Assembly (NCBI GenBank): GCA_963383645.1
Contig: OY726562.1
Location: 315,001-379,000 of the forward strand
Source of the DNA: Muscardinus avellanarius
Taxonomy: Eukaryota; Chordata; Mammalia; Rodentia; Gliridae
Length of the DNA stretch: 64,000 nt
Reading direction: 5' to 3'
In this document: one piece after another, positions 13,584 through 24,565 of the stretch
Layout of the letters: each line of letters opens with the position of its first letter
Numbering within the stretch: position 1 is the first letter of the stretch
Notes under the pieces: model-generated
What the model was told of the DNA's origin: nothing
The model's input: the letters and a program-made list of their open reading frames with translations, nothing else
Database searches by the model: none
Position numbers and translations under genes: made by a program

Positions 13584-14312
13584 ATATTTATTTTTTTGAG
13601 CAGTGTCTCTTAGTTCATTTGCCCATTGTTTTTATTAAGTTGTTTATTTCTTTGATGTTAAATCTGTTATATGTTCTGGCTATTAGTCTTTTATCAGAGG
13701 GCAGCTTGCAATTCTTCCATTCTGTAGAGTCTCTTTCAGATACTTGTTTCCTTTGCTGCACAAATTTTTAGTTTGATGTCATCCCATTTATTAATTCTTG
13801 GCTTCATTTCCTGAGCTGTGGTGGTCTTATTGAGGAAGTCTCTACCAGCGCCTATATTTTGAAGAGTTGGCCCTATGTTTTATACCGGTAATCACAAAGT
13901 TTCTAGACTAAACTGTCTGACTTAGATGATTCCTGTGCAGGGTAAGATAGGGGTCTAATTTCAGTCTTCTGCATATGGCTCTCCAGTTTTCCCAGCACCA
14001 TCTGTTGAAGAAGCTGTCTTTCTCTAGCCTGTTTCTGGCTCCTTTATCAAACATGACCTGGCTCTAAGCATGAGAACTTGTCTCTGCATCTTCTATTCTA
14101 TGCTGTTGATTTATGTGTCTGTTTTTATAGCAATAACATGCTGTTCCTGTTACTATAGCTCTGGTACAATTTAAAATCCAGTATTGTGATGCCGCCATCA
14201 TAGTTTCTATCACTCAGAATTGCTTTGGTTATTCTGGGTCTTTTGTTCTTCCATTTGAATTTCAGGACTGTTTTTTTCTAGTTCTGTGAAGAATGACATC
14301 ATCTTTTGCTTG

Positions 14313-14516
14313 CTTTTGTGGTACTGGTGATTGAACCCAGGGGCATTCTACCTCCGAGCTATAACCCCAGCCCTTTATTTATTTTTTGTTTTGAAACAGG
14401 TTCTCATCAGGTTGCTGAGAATCTTGCTACATTGCTGATGCTGTCTTCAAACCCGCAATCCACTAATCTCAGCCTCTCTAATATAGGGATTATAGGCATA
14501 TACCACCATGCCTAGC
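14313..14516 (-). mobile_element. B1-ID SINE, antisense, inside L1
   Basis: GGTACTGGTGATTGAACCCAG to CACCATGCCTAGC. The L1 sequence resumes immediately after. Confidence 0.85.
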
Positions 14517-14811
14517 TGACCTAGGTATTTTGATAGGGACTGCATTGCATCTGTATATCACTTTTGGTGGTATGGTCATTTTTGACAATACTTATTCTGC
14601 CTCTCTAAGAACAGGGGAGGTCTTTCCATCTTCTTAGGTCTTCTTAACTTCTTCAGTATTCTATAATTTTCACTGTAGGCATAGTAAATCACATTTTTAA
14701 AGGCAAAGTTTCCTTTTTGGTGAACAAAAGAGAATTCCATTATCTTGTATGTTTTAGATAATTATCCTATGCGTTTAAGGGTGAGAAAACTCATCAAGAA
14801 AACTTTTAGAA

Positions 14812-15024
14812 GCCGGGCGTGGTGGCGCACGCTTGTAATCCCCGCATTTGGGAGGCTGAGACCGGAGGATCACGGTTCGCGGACAGCCTCAGCTACTTCG
14901 TGAGGCCCGCCCTAACTTAGTGAGAACTTGTTTCCAAATAAAGAATAAAAAACAGGGCAGTGCGTATAGCTCGGAGGTCAAATGCCCCTGGGTTTCATCT
15001 CCAGACCCACCAAAAAAAAAAAGG
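14812..15024 (+). mobile_element. B1-ID SINE, sense
   Basis: GCCGGGCGTGGTGGCGCACG to a poly-A tail. The 15-base duplication AAGAAAACTTTTAGA at 14796-14810 and 15025-15039 is identical, so it is fairly young. Confidence 0.92.
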
Positions 15025-15149
15025 AAGAAAACTTTTAGAATGTGTGTTTCTGCTTCTTAAGAGTCCGGGGATTTTAGTAAACAAAAGTTTGCATGAACAA
15101 ACACCTTTATGCGCCTACTAGTTGTGATTCTGCTCTGTTCCTTTCTTTT

Positions 15150-15454
15150 TTTAAAGGAGAGACAGTTTATTTCGGCTCACAGTTTCAGATGCGTCCATCC
15201 ATCACTTTGGGCCCAAGGAGATGCAGTGTATCACTGTGGCGCACATGGTGATCAAAGCCACTCACCTTGTGGCGGCCGGGAAGCAAACTCCTCCCCAAAC
15301 CCACTGATCTATGAACACACAAATACACTAGTTCCCCCCCCAAGGCCAGGACCCTCTTGAGCCAGTCACCGAAGCCCCCTCTGAACAGTGCTGTGTTGGG
15401 ACCAACCTTCAACACATGAGCTACTGGGGAGACTTTCAAAATCCAAACATAACA
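15150..15454 (-). mobile_element. Solo LTR, probably MaLR (ERVL-MaLR), antisense
   Basis: It starts AAAGGAGAGACAGTTTATTTCGGCTCACAGT and ends CTTTCAAAATCCAAACATAACA. These are the usual two ends of an antisense MaLR-type LTR (complement of TGTTATGTTTGGAT). About 300 bases, no internal region seen. Confidence 0.6.
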
Positions 15455-15770
15455 GTACTCTTTCTCTACCCAGCCACTCTGCCCCAGCCAAAGTTGGGAT
15501 CCTGTTTTAAATGTGCTTTGGTCAGTATTTCAGTGTCGGGTTCAAAACTCACGTCTTAAGGAGCAAAGAACATTGGAGTAGGAATCCAGACCTCCAGGTC
15601 TCCCTAATTCCTGCGGCACACCTGATGGGGTGGGGCGGCCATCCCACTGTGTGATGGACAGTTTGCCATACCCCTCCCACCCATTCTCTAGAACTGCCTG
15701 GGACCAGGCAGTAAAGCTATGCAAAGTGCTCATACATTTTTATTGTTGGCTAATTAAATTAAAACCTCAG

Positions 15771-15963
15771 GCCGGGGGCGTGGTGGCGCACGCTTGTAAT
15801 CCCCCAGCTTGGGAGGCAGAGACAGGAGGATCGTGCAGGTTTGAAGTCAGCCTCACTGGCTTAAGAGACCCTTTTTCCAAATAAAATGTATAAAATAGGT
15901 CTGGGAGTGTAGCCTGGAGGTAGAAGGGTTTCCAGGAACCCTAGTACCACCAAAAGAAAAAAA
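15771..15963 (+). mobile_element. B1-ID SINE, sense, GC-rich subtype
   Basis: GCCGGGGGCGTGGTGGCGCA to TTCCAGGAACCCTAGTACCA. It carries the subtype features GGCTTAAGAGACC and GGTTTCCAGGAACC. AAATTAAAACCTCA flanks it on both sides (15756-15769 and 15964-15977). Confidence 0.92.
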
Positions 15964-16020
15964 AAATTAAAACCTCAATAGCACTTTTATGTGATTCTTT
16001 CCCAAGTGGAAGTACCATGG

Positions 16021-16024
16021 TGTG

Positions 16025-16065
<41 letters not shown>
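16021..16065 (+). repeat. (TG)n microsatellite
   Basis: About 22 TG units, not next to a SINE. Confidence 0.95.
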
Positions 16066-16066
<1 letters not shown>

Positions 16067-16689
16067 ATGAATTATTGCTCAATGAGCCATAGGGTTCAGA
16101 ATCTGGAGGGAATTCCTTCATTCTTTAGGTAAGCACAGAATTCCCTGAGAGTTTGCAAGCCTTGCTCTGGGTCCCAGAGCTGAGACAGAATTAGAAAACA
16201 CTTCCAGTTTACTGATACCCTCAAGGCACTGATACCCTTCTGAGCAGAACAATAGAATGTACACGTTCTTAAACGTCTGTGCTCTTGTGATTTGGAAGAT
16301 CTTTTTCATATCGCATATATTTTCTTTATCTATAGTTTTATTTATGAGAAAAATAGAAGAATAATCTGCTTCATTTTGTTTAGCCAAATAAAGGAAACAT
16401 CAGGTGTCAGGACTATGGAAGTAGGGCGTTGAAGAGTTAGATTCGGGGCTCCATGAAACGCTCAGAGTCACAACTGCTTTGTTGTGGTAAAAACGCCAGT
16501 GTAAACCAAGCACTGGGCACTTGTGATTACAGAGTCTAAGCCGGTGTCTTTGTTTGAAGAACATGGGAAGGTCTTTGGTCCCATAACACTTGTTCACAGC
16601 ATAACATAGTCTTTCTAAAAGGTATCATAAGCGTTTGCACCTCTACTCTGTCTGCTCAAGATTTAAACATCTTAAATGACTTGAGGTCA

Positions 16690-16699
16690 CTATTTTTAG
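16690..16699 (+). promoter_or_regulatory. MEF2-like motif in intron 1
   Basis: CTATTTTTAG is an exact match to YTAWWWWTAR in unique sequence. A ten-base motif of this kind occurs by chance, so support is weak without a second factor site. Confidence 0.2.
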
Positions 16700-17009
16700 T
16701 ATCCATTCTTTTCTTTGAGGACAGAACAGACATTGGTCCTATCGGGCACAGGAGAGTTTCAAAGCAGTCTTCCAAGTCTTTGTGGTTGTTAAGATTTCAT
16801 GTGTTGTAAATGGCTTTGGTATTAGTATTAACTCTTAAGATCTTTCCAGATGTAGAATTCGTATTTGAGTCCTCATTTCTAACTCACTATAATCTGTAAA
16901 TCAAATAACAAGCATTATTAGTATTACATAAAAGAGATTACATGGACTGAGAGAAGGGCCCAGTAATGTACATTCTAATAATGTACAAAAGTTTTAGAGA
17001 GCTAATTTC

Positions 17010-17010
<1 letters not shown>

Positions 17011-17093
<83 letters not shown>
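17011..17093 (+). repeat. (TG)n(GA)n compound microsatellite
   Basis: About 16 TG units followed by about 25 GA units, adjoining an antisense SINE. Confidence 0.95.
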
Positions 17094-17095
<2 letters not shown>

Positions 17096-17275
17096 TTAAA
17101 CCCACCCAGGTTTAATTCCTGGGTAGTCTACCTCTGAGGTACGCATCCAGTTCTATTTTAGTTTTTATTTTAAAATAGGGCCTCGCTAAGTCACTGAAGG
17201 TGGCCTCAAGCCCATTATCTTCCTGTCTAAACCTTCCAAGTACTAGGATTGTAGGCATGTGCCACAATGCCCAGC
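17094..17275 (-). mobile_element. B1-ID SINE, antisense, diverged
   Basis: TTTAATTCCTGGGTAGTCTACC to GCCACAATGCCCAGC. Confidence 0.8.
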
Positions 17276-17715
17276 CTATCTGATTTCTTATTGGCATAAT
17301 AATTATCTAGTTATATGTTATATATCTAGTTAACAAATATAAATTGAGATTTGGAAAACCCCCAAGCCCCTCTTTTCTAACCATTTCTGACTGAATCGAC
17401 TGCTTATTAAATAAATCTTGTAGATTTCACATATACTTTAAAAAGCATTTTTCTCATATTCTGTGCAAATGTTTATAAAAAGGATCTGTTTCTAGCTCAG
17501 AAACTTCTGTGCATTCTTTCATAAATTTAATCCAACACAAAAGTAGAGATGTGCGCTACATAGGCGCTAGCCCATTGTTTTCCTGAAAGAACTGGATGTT
17601 TACATTCTTAGAAGAGAAAACAGAGAATTCCATTCCATATTTGTACTCGTTTGTCTTCCAGGGTCGTGACAGCTCATAGTGGTCGTGCTGCGGCTGTTTC
17701 TGCCGTGGAATCACA

Positions 17716-17826
17716 GTGGCGACTAGGTTGCTAAGTGCGTGGCCCCTGCATCGGGCCTCCCTCCCGTCCCGGGGGCCGTTGCTCCAGGAGAGTTCTCAAA
17801 GGTGCTACCAGGAATGCTTTTTATCT
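17716..17826 (+). pseudogene. Possible retrocopy fragment with presequence-like reading
   Basis: Starting from GTG at 17716 (an ATG-to-GTG change would explain it) the frame reads VATRLLSAWPLHRASLPSRG and stops 17 codons later. The Arg-rich, acid-free start resembles a mitochondrial targeting sequence. A further open frame without a match continues to about 17970. I cannot name a parent gene and see no poly-A tail. It could equally be unique intron sequence. Confidence 0.2.
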
Positions 17827-18729
17827 TGATGGTGACTTGGCCCCTAAGGGTGCAGACAACCAGCCAAAGGGAGAAGTTGGTCCAGGCTCTGGACATGAAC
17901 TAGTGACAAGAGTAAGAACTCGTGGTCTTCAAGCCAAAGCCCCAAAACAAGAGCAGGCTTTGAGCTTGAGCTGAGGCACCGCTTGTGTACGGACCCAGCA
18001 CCCTGGTGTCCATCGGCGCTTGCACCTGTGGCCTGACCTGAACACCCAGTTTAAGATGTATGCTCACTATTAAGACAAATGATTGGGAGGAGCGAATCCC
18101 TCACCCAGTTTTGGGACACTCATCAGATCTAAGCCCCTCACGGTCTCCCCAGTCTGACAGTTCCAGCCTCTGTCCCCTCTTCTCTGTGCTGGAGAAAGAG
18201 CTGCTCCTCCTCCTCGCCCTCCTTTGTCTGCTGTGTTTGCCCTAAACCCCATCATCCTGTATCAGTCCAGGGGTAATTTGTAGAAGTAAGAAACCTCTCA
18301 AGTTCATTTAATCAGGAAGAATATTGTAAGTGCTTATAAAACTGCTGAAGGAGCAGGAGAGGCAGAGTGTGGGAAGGTCCTCAGGGAGGGACCCCAAACA
18401 ACACCAGTGCTGGGTGCCCAGGGGCCAGGCATATTTGCCAAATGGGGAGTCAGGGAGACGCAAGGCCACTAGGCCATGGCTGGGCCAGGGTCATGACCTG
18501 GGAGGGAGGAACACCGTCCTAACCGCTGACTCCAGGATGTCAGGGCCAGGTTGGTCCCAGCAATAGGACAGACACCTCCCAGCCAATGCATCTCATCCCA
18601 GCTCAAGTTTCCTTGGTTTGCCTGCAGGCTGGCACCCGTCACCCACAACCTGCAGCCCGTGCTGAGACCAGCCCATGGCGTGGCTTTGTCTTCTCAGCTT
18701 CTGCTGTGTGTGTAGCATGTCAGGTGCGT

Positions 18730-18730
<1 letters not shown>

Positions 18731-18779
<49 letters not shown>
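18731..18779 (+). repeat. (CA)n microsatellite
   Basis: About 22 CA units ending CGCACACG. Confidence 0.95.
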
Positions 18780-18780
<1 letters not shown>

Positions 18781-19735
18781 TCAGGAGGCTGGAACCGAAG
18801 CCAAGAGGCCCATGGATGCTTTGTCGACCTTCTCCACCAACAGCAGATTTACTCAGTTATTAGTTTTATTTCTTACTTATTTACCCACAGTTCAGACATT
18901 TGTGTAAGTCTTCCTTTCCATTTTGCTGCGTGGATTTTTGCACTACCTAGGAGGCCTCTTGCTTCTGACTCTGAGAGTTCTACTGGATTCTCACTGTTTT
19001 TTATTCCACTGCACTCTGATCCCTGCTTTCTTTTGCCTTCACATCCCAAAAGTGTTATATTGAGATTTGCTGTTGGCATCCAGAAATATTGTTCACTGCA
19101 AACATGAATTCCAACAGCGTGTGAAGTCAGTGTTGGCTGAGGAAACTGGCCGTCAAGGACAAAGGCTGGAGCCAGGCTCCCCCTTCCTAGGAGAACCGCT
19201 CATCGCTGAGGCTTTGCCACCCCATCCTGGCCCTGCTGTGCTCCCAGCAACCGTTCTGGCCCTTTGTCGGTGTCAGCTGAGGACCACAGACCTACTCAGG
19301 GTTGGTTAAGGGTGAACTGGGTGAGGGGATGCTCATCAGATCCTAGTCACAGGCATAAGGAAGACACAGAATGCACAGAAATGCACGTAGCGTTCATATG
19401 CATGTATTTGATGCATGTATACCGTGGGATCCAGCAAGCACTGCTGAACTTTAATTCTTCTGCAAAGACGCCAAGCATTGGTGTGGCTGGGTCACACGGT
19501 GGTTCCATTCTTAGACTTTTGAGGGACCGTCATATGTATTCCCGTGGCGTGGTACCAATTTATAATCTTACCAACAGTGTGTAAGTGTGCCGCTGCCCAT
19601 CTCAATACCAACACTGATCGCTGCTTGTGTTCTTGATTGCATTTTAACTGCAGTGAGATGGGACCCCAGTGTAGTTTTGATTTGCATTTCCCTCATTGCC
19701 AAGAATGTTGAACTTTTTTTTATATTTGTTGGCCA

Positions 19736-19768
19736 TGCCGCCGCCGCCGCCGCCGCCTCCTCCTCCTC
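19736..19768 (+). repeat. (CCG)n(CCT)n microsatellite
   Basis: About six CCG then four CCT units where the poly-T of an antisense SINE would be. Confidence 0.9.
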
Positions 19769-19956
19769 GTACTGGGGATTGAACTCAGGAGTGCTCTACC
19801 TCTGAGATAGAGCATATTTTATGTTTTATTTTGAAACAGGGTCTCACTAGGTTGCTGAGAGTCTCACTACATTGCTGAGACTTTCCTTGAAGCTGCGGTC
19901 CTCCCTTCTCAACCTCACAAGCACTAGGATTACAGATATGTCCCACTGTACCTAGC
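19760..19956 (-). mobile_element. B1-ID SINE, antisense, inside L1
   Basis: GTACTGGGGATTGAACTCAGG to CCACTGTACCTAGC. Confidence 0.82.
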
Positions 19957-19990
19957 TGTATTTCTGCAAGTGCCTGTTCAGTTCAATTGC

Positions 19991-20200
19991 CCTTTTTTTT
20001 TTGGCTACTAGGAATAGAACTCAGGGGCATTCTACCTCCAAGCTGTACCCCTAGCCTTCGTTTTTATTCTTTATTTTGAGACAGCATCTCACTAAGTTGT
20101 GGAGAGCTTCACTAAGTAGCTGAGGCTGTCTGCGAACTGCGATTCTCCTGTCTCAGCTTCCCAAGTACTAGGATTACAGGTGTGCACCACCACATCCAGC
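19991..20200 (-). mobile_element. B1-ID SINE, antisense, inside L1
   Basis: GGCTACTAGGAATAGAACTCAG to CACCACATCCAGC. First of a chain of insertions at one target. Confidence 0.85.
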
Positions 20201-20211
20201 TGTTTTGCCCA

Positions 20212-20406
20212 TTTTTTTTTTTTTTTGGTGGTACCAAGGTTCCTGGAAACCCTTCTACTTCTGGGCTACACTCCAAGACCTACTTTTTATATTTTTATTT
20301 GGAAACAGGGTCTCCTAAGCCAGCGTGGCTGGCTTCGAACCTGCGCGATCCTCCTGTCTCCGCCTCCCAAGCGCAAGGATTACAAGCGTGTGCCACCACG
20401 CCCGGC
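20212..20406 (-). mobile_element. B1-ID SINE, antisense, GC-rich subtype
   Basis: GGTTCCTGGAAACCCTTCTAC to GCCACCACGCCCGGC, with the subtype features AAGCCAGCGTGGCTGG and GGTTCCTGGAAACCC. Confidence 0.9.
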
Positions 20407-20422
20407 AATTCTGCCCATTTTA

Positions 20423-20479
20423 TTTTTTATTTTTTATTTATTTTTTTTTATATTTATTTTTAATTGGTGCACTGTATTC
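20423..20479 (-). mobile_element. Ultra-short L1 terminus with 16-bp target-site duplication
   Basis: A T/A-rich run is followed by AATTGGTGCACTGTATTC, the antisense L1 3' end. Identical 16-base copies of AATTCTGCCCATTTTA lie at 20407-20422 and 20480-20495. The insertion carries about 18 bases of L1 plus its tail. Confidence 0.6.
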
Positions 20480-22252
20480 AATTCTGCCCATTTTAAATTG
20501 GGTTATTTGGGCTTTTTGGTGTTAAGGTTTTCAAGTTCTTTATATATTTGGATATTAATCCTCAGGACAGATAATATTTCTGATCTCCAGAGCTTGACAG
20601 CAATGAAGCTCCTAAGTTCAGATGGTTAGTAAGCTCTGCAGCTCCATGACTGAAACTCAGATCTGACCCTTCAGAGTTGAATCTCTTTCCCAGCATGTAT
20701 TTACTGAATCCAGGACTAGTGGTCCAAGAAGACTATTTAGTTCTCTGATGGCAAGTCAACATCGATACTAAAGGATTTGAGTATCCAAACCTACTCTTAA
20801 GACTGGCAGTGTGTTTTATTTTCACAAATAACATTTTTAAGAATTAGAATTTTTACTCACATATGTAAGAAAGCACAATTAAAAAATATAAATAAACATA
20901 GTTATATGCATTATAAGGTCAGGCTCTTATGCACACTAACATATGTTTATCCTTTACAATCCACCTAGGCACAGGGCTGTGTTGACAAGGTTGGTGATTA
21001 CTAAGGTTATTTGGGGCTATAAGAGACACCATTATGCCATCTTTACTTGGCTAGTAGTTCTGTGACAAATGCAGAAAGATTGGTTCTTTGGAAATATTTT
21101 TGTAGCAGGGAAAGTACCATCATGCTGGACTTGGTTGTTGAGGGAATAGTATTCCCTGTTGTTCAGACAAAGGCCAGTGACAGCCATGAGTCTGACTAGG
21201 AAAACATTCTTCAGGAAGTACTGCTTGCTTGGTGTTGGCCTCTCCGGGCTCAGAATCTTGACTTTCAGAGACAGGGCTCACCTGGGCAGAGAACATCTAG
21301 AGCGCATCTTAGTGCGTTTGTGAAGTTGAGGTCCTACGAGCGTGACTCATGTTCACTGAGGACAGTTAAACTTGTATATGAGCTTGAAGCACATTGGTAT
21401 CACTGGGGGTCCCAGCAGGAAATGGGCGGTAACTGGAGGTGGTGTCCAGCAGGGACTGCAGGCAGACTAGGGGACGGAGAATGCTCGCGACCTGCCCGGA
21501 CACCCAGAGACAGAGAGCCAGGGCTCCCGCTCCCCTAAACCTGGAGATGCGGGTGGGTGGCGTGTGTTGCTGGAACACTGAGTCAAAGCAGATGCGGAAG
21601 GCGGAGGGTTCTGACTGCAGCCAAGAGTAGACCCCCAAGGGCCCAGGTCCCCGGCTCAATCCCCTGCTGTCCCACCGCCCCATGGCAGCCAGGAAGCGAG
21701 GCACTCAGCCAATGTGCTCTCCGCAGCCCCCGGGAAGGGCAGACGGAGAATCACCAGCCAAACATTTCCCTCCACCGCCATCGCAAGGCTCTCAGCCCCT
21801 GGTTCCTCCCTGGGAGGAGTTGATGGAGCCCTCTGTGTGCTCTGCTCGGACCCTGCAGGCATTGCAGCAGGGCTGTTTGTTGTTTGCAAAGTAACCTCTT
21901 TCTTGTCCTTCCTTTTCCTTTGTTAAAGTTGCTGCATACCATGTCCCAAACAGTTGGTTTCAACCAAGGGTTTCTCTTTGACGCGATGAAGAGAAAGGAT
22001 GCCATCTCCATGACGTCCTGACCACTGGTTGCTCTCCCAGCATGGCGGTGGTTTGCGTCAGGCCCTGGGGTATGCAGCTCTCCTCAAACTGGAAGCCTCG
22101 TCCTGCATTGCTGTCTCAGGAGTATCCCACGCCCTCGGTGGCCACTGGAGGCTTTTAAACTGTATTTTGATGAGAGTAGTCTCATTTGGACTGGGGCAAA
22201 ACCTCACAGTATGGAATAATTTTTAAGGAGTGGTCAGTCTTACTCTAATCCC

Positions 22253-22302
<50 letters not shown>
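22253..22302 (+). repeat. (CTTT)n microsatellite
   Basis: About 12 CTTT units in the tail position of the next antisense SINE. Confidence 0.95.
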
Positions 22303-22710
22303 GCGGGTCTTGGGGTGGAACCCAGGGGCATTTGACCTCCGAGCTACATCCCCTGCCCTATTTTTTTTTTTTTTTTGGTGGTACTGGGGTTCCTGGAAGC
22401 CCTTCTACCTCCGGGCTACACTCCCAGACCTATTTTTACATTTTTATTTGGAAACAGGGTCTCCTAAGCCAGTAGGCGCGGCTGGCTTCGAACCTGCGCG
22501 ATCTTCCTGTCTCTGCCTCCCAAGCGCGGGGATCACAAGTGTGCGCCACCACGCCTGGCTCTGCCCTATTTTTTTAATTCTTTATTTGAAACAGGGTCTC
22601 ATTGAGTTGCAGAGGGCCTCACTAAGTAGCCAAGGCTGTCTGCGAACCACGGTCCTCCGGTCTCAGCCTCCCGAATGCTGGGATTACAAGCGTGCGCCAC
22701 CACACCTGGC
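22303..22710 (-). mobile_element. B1-ID SINE, antisense, outer member of a nest
   Basis: GTGGAACCCAGGGGCATTTG at the ID end and CACCACACCTGGC at the head. It is split at its central linker by the SINE at 22361-22560, with CTGCCCTATTTTTT duplicated on both sides. Confidence 0.9.
22361..22560 (-). mobile_element. B1-ID SINE, antisense, GC-rich subtype, nested
   Basis: GGGGTTCCTGGAAGCCCTTC to CCACCACGCCTGGC, inserted into another SINE. It has the AGGCGCGGCTGGCTTCGAAC block of the GC-rich subtype. Confidence 0.92.
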
Positions 22711-22985
22711 TCTTTATTTCTTTTAATCTGGTTCTACTGTATTGATTGACTTTCCTGTTTTTCATGTTTACTTGCAGTGCTATGAATTAAATGTTGGCTC
22801 TGTGGTACATAACTGCGTATGTGCGCTCACATGCGCACATGTGTGTTTGGGAGGTGTTGGGATTTTAGAGCTAACGAGTAAATGAAAAGCCAGGGCTTAT
22901 TTTGCATCTTTCTCTGAGATGGTGGCACAATTTCTTCAAGCCAGGTGGTTCTAACTCTACTCTGCCTCCGCTTCACTCCACTCAG

Positions 22986-23137
22986 ATTCGAAGCCAGAGC
23001 AAAGCCTCGGGGTCTGGGCTGTGTGAGGGTGATGAAGTGGTGTCCATCAACGGCAACCCCTGTGCCGACCTCACCTACCCGGAAGTTATCCAGCTCATGG
23101 AGAGCATCACAGACTCCCTGCAGATGCTCATCAAAAG
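22986..23137 (+). CDS. SYNPO2: SYNPO2 exon 2: C-terminal half of the PDZ domain
   Basis: This exon encodes about 50 residues starting IRSQSKASGSGLCEGDE and ending SLQMLIK plus two bases of an Arg codon. The segments GLCEGDEVVSINGNPCADLT and the helix TYPEVIQLMESITDSLQMLI are the second half of a PDZ domain. They differ from my recollection of human synaptopodin-2 at only about two positions. The acceptor is a pyrimidine-rich run ending CACTCAG at 22985. The donor is AAAAG|GTACAG after 23137, leaving phase 2, which exon 3 completes. The PDZ fold starts in exon 1 (GLGF-type loop), which is not in this window, so the domain here is partial. In the family this domain mediates protein contacts at actin structures. 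The reading frame runs on through the donor into intron sequence, and that extension is not coding. Confidence 0.95.
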
Positions 23138-24381
23138 GTACAGAAGGTTTCTGGAATACGCGTTTCCCCTGAGACTTGACAGGACAGTCACAGCCTCTAT
23201 ACACCTGCATCTTGTGATCCGGGAGGCAGCGGGGTGCTTTGTAGGGCAGTGTCATTACACAGAAGTACCACAGTGCTTGGAGAATGGGCAGTTCTGTTCA
23301 ACTTAGCTTTCTGGTTAGAGAGTTACTTTGAAAAACTTTGGTTCAAGCACTTCATTGAAAATCTTAGGTATTTCAAATGGCTTCCTTAGAAAGCTCAGTA
23401 TAATGAACATAATTTAATACTTGTTTCCAAGGTGATGGATCAATATCATTGACTCACAGATGAATTAAAAATGTTTAAGTGTTAAACCATGAACTATAAA
23501 CTTTTCATAGAAAGAGGATACCTAGGAGAAGGAAAGAAATACAAACAGAAAGCTCAAAAGCAACCAGATTTCTGTTTGGCAGAGCCTCTGGAAAAACCAG
23601 TATTTGGGCACAGGCAAAAACAGATAATTAGAATAAAGATCGCCCCTTATCAAAAGCAACGGATTCATGAATTCAATATCCTCAAATACCATTATTGTTT
23701 GAAAATGCGCAGGATTACCTTAAACATAAGAGCAAAAGAAAGCAACACTGAGAGTAATCACAGTACTACAGGGCAGACATCTTCCAGGATACGAGTCCCA
23801 GTACAGTCCGTACTGATTTTGCAGTGGGAGGCCGGCTCTTGCATGAGGACAAGTCCATAAACGACAGCTCTGCTCCTGGGCGCGGCCTTCAGAGAGGAAG
23901 CTTGCAGCCCTGGGGCTTTGCCTCAGCTCCGAGGAAACTCTGCGGAGAGGGCTGTCCCCTTGGACCATGGTTCAGCACGCTTTGAACCATTTCTATTTTG
24001 AGCTGGGCATGGCCAAAATCTGTGATGGTAAAGGAAGCCCAGCACATTCCAGAATCTCTGTCTACACATTTACTCAGGAGCTCAGCTGTGGGACCCCACT
24101 TACTCAGAGAGCCGTGATGGCTCTGAACACTCCGCGGGAATGCCGCCCTGCCCTTCCCGGGTAAACCTCGGGGAACACTTTCTATTGTTCCCTTTTTGGT
24201 CACAGCGAGGACAGCTTCTCTTGTGTGGGACCTCTCCTGGCTCCTGACACGATGCCTGTCCCTGGGCTTTAAGCTGCTCTTGGGTGCAGATTTAGTTTCA
24301 GAAAAAAGCAGACCAACTGGAATTGAGGTTATTATTGTTTTTCTCCTACATATTTTGACTTTTTACAAAATAAATAATTAA

Positions 24382-24565
24382 GCCGGGCATGGTGGCGCAC
24401 GCTTGTAATCCCCGCACTTGGGAGGCAGAGACAGGAGGATCACACAGGTTCGAAGCCAGCCGTGCACGCTGGCTTAGGAGACCCTATTTCCAAATAAAAA
24501 TGTAAAAAATAGGTCTGGGAGTGTAGCCCGGAGGTAGAAGGGCTTCCAGGAACCCCAGTACCACC
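24382..24565 (+). mobile_element. B1-ID SINE, sense, GC-rich subtype
   Basis: GCCGGGCATGGTGGCGCACG to CAGGAACCCCAGTACCACC. AATAATTAA lies on both sides (24373-24381 and 24566-24574), and a short AATT array follows. Confidence 0.92.

Larger units (their letters stand above)
12545..14700 (-). mobile_element. L1 fragment (3' UTR and 3' half of ORF2), antisense
   Basis: Read on the + strand this is the complement of the L1 3' UTR followed by the ORF2 region. Characteristic blocks are ACAGTCCCACCAACAATGTA, TTTTCCCAGCACCATCTGTT and CAGTATTGTGATGCC. It is interrupted by SINEs at 13350-13583 and 14313-14516 and carries many frame-breaking changes, so it is an old inactive copy, 5'-truncated. Confidence 0.85.
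19317..20565 (-). mobile_element. L1 ORF2 3' fragment, antisense, split by several insertions
   Basis: The + strand shows L1 antisense blocks (GGCTGGGTCACACGGTGGTT, TTGATTTGCATTTCCCTC, then TTCAAGTTCTTTATATATTTGG). SINEs at 19760-19956, 19991-20200 and 20212-20406 and a very short L1 end at 20423-20479 separate the pieces. The L1 parts join up when these are removed. It is inactive. Confidence 0.8.
1..22985 (+). other. SYNPO2: SYNPO2 intron 1 (3' part)
   Basis: Everything before exon 2 is read as the end of the large first intron. I could not find the N-terminal PDZ exon, expected to encode roughly 35 residues. Stretches between listed repeats (1837-5740, 6794-10533, 11207-12544, 16066-17010, 17277-19316 and 20561-22252) are unique sequence with no recognisable coding block. 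Many short open frames there lack splice sites or family resemblance. Noted signals are an NRF1-like motif at 1291-1304, a MEF2-like CTATTTTTAG at 16690-16699, and a presequence-like reading at 17716-17826. Confidence 0.7.

Noticed and set aside
12545..14700. Possible intact L1
   Set aside because: Only the 3' half is present, broken by two SINEs and many stops.
21682..21894. ATG in good context (GCCCCATGGCAG) with a 70-codon frame about 1.1 kb before exon 2
   Set aside because: No splice donor joins it to exon 2 in phase and the protein is not recognised.
22230..22726. Repeated open frames with GTGVPGSPSTSGLHSQTYF-like sequence, also at 20182, 27240, 56059 and 60423
   Set aside because: All are translations of the GC-rich SINE subtype, not a gene family.
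22902..22985. Coding extension of exon 2 upstream of the acceptor
   Set aside because: The residues do not match a PDZ domain and a pyrimidine-rich acceptor precedes IRSQSK.
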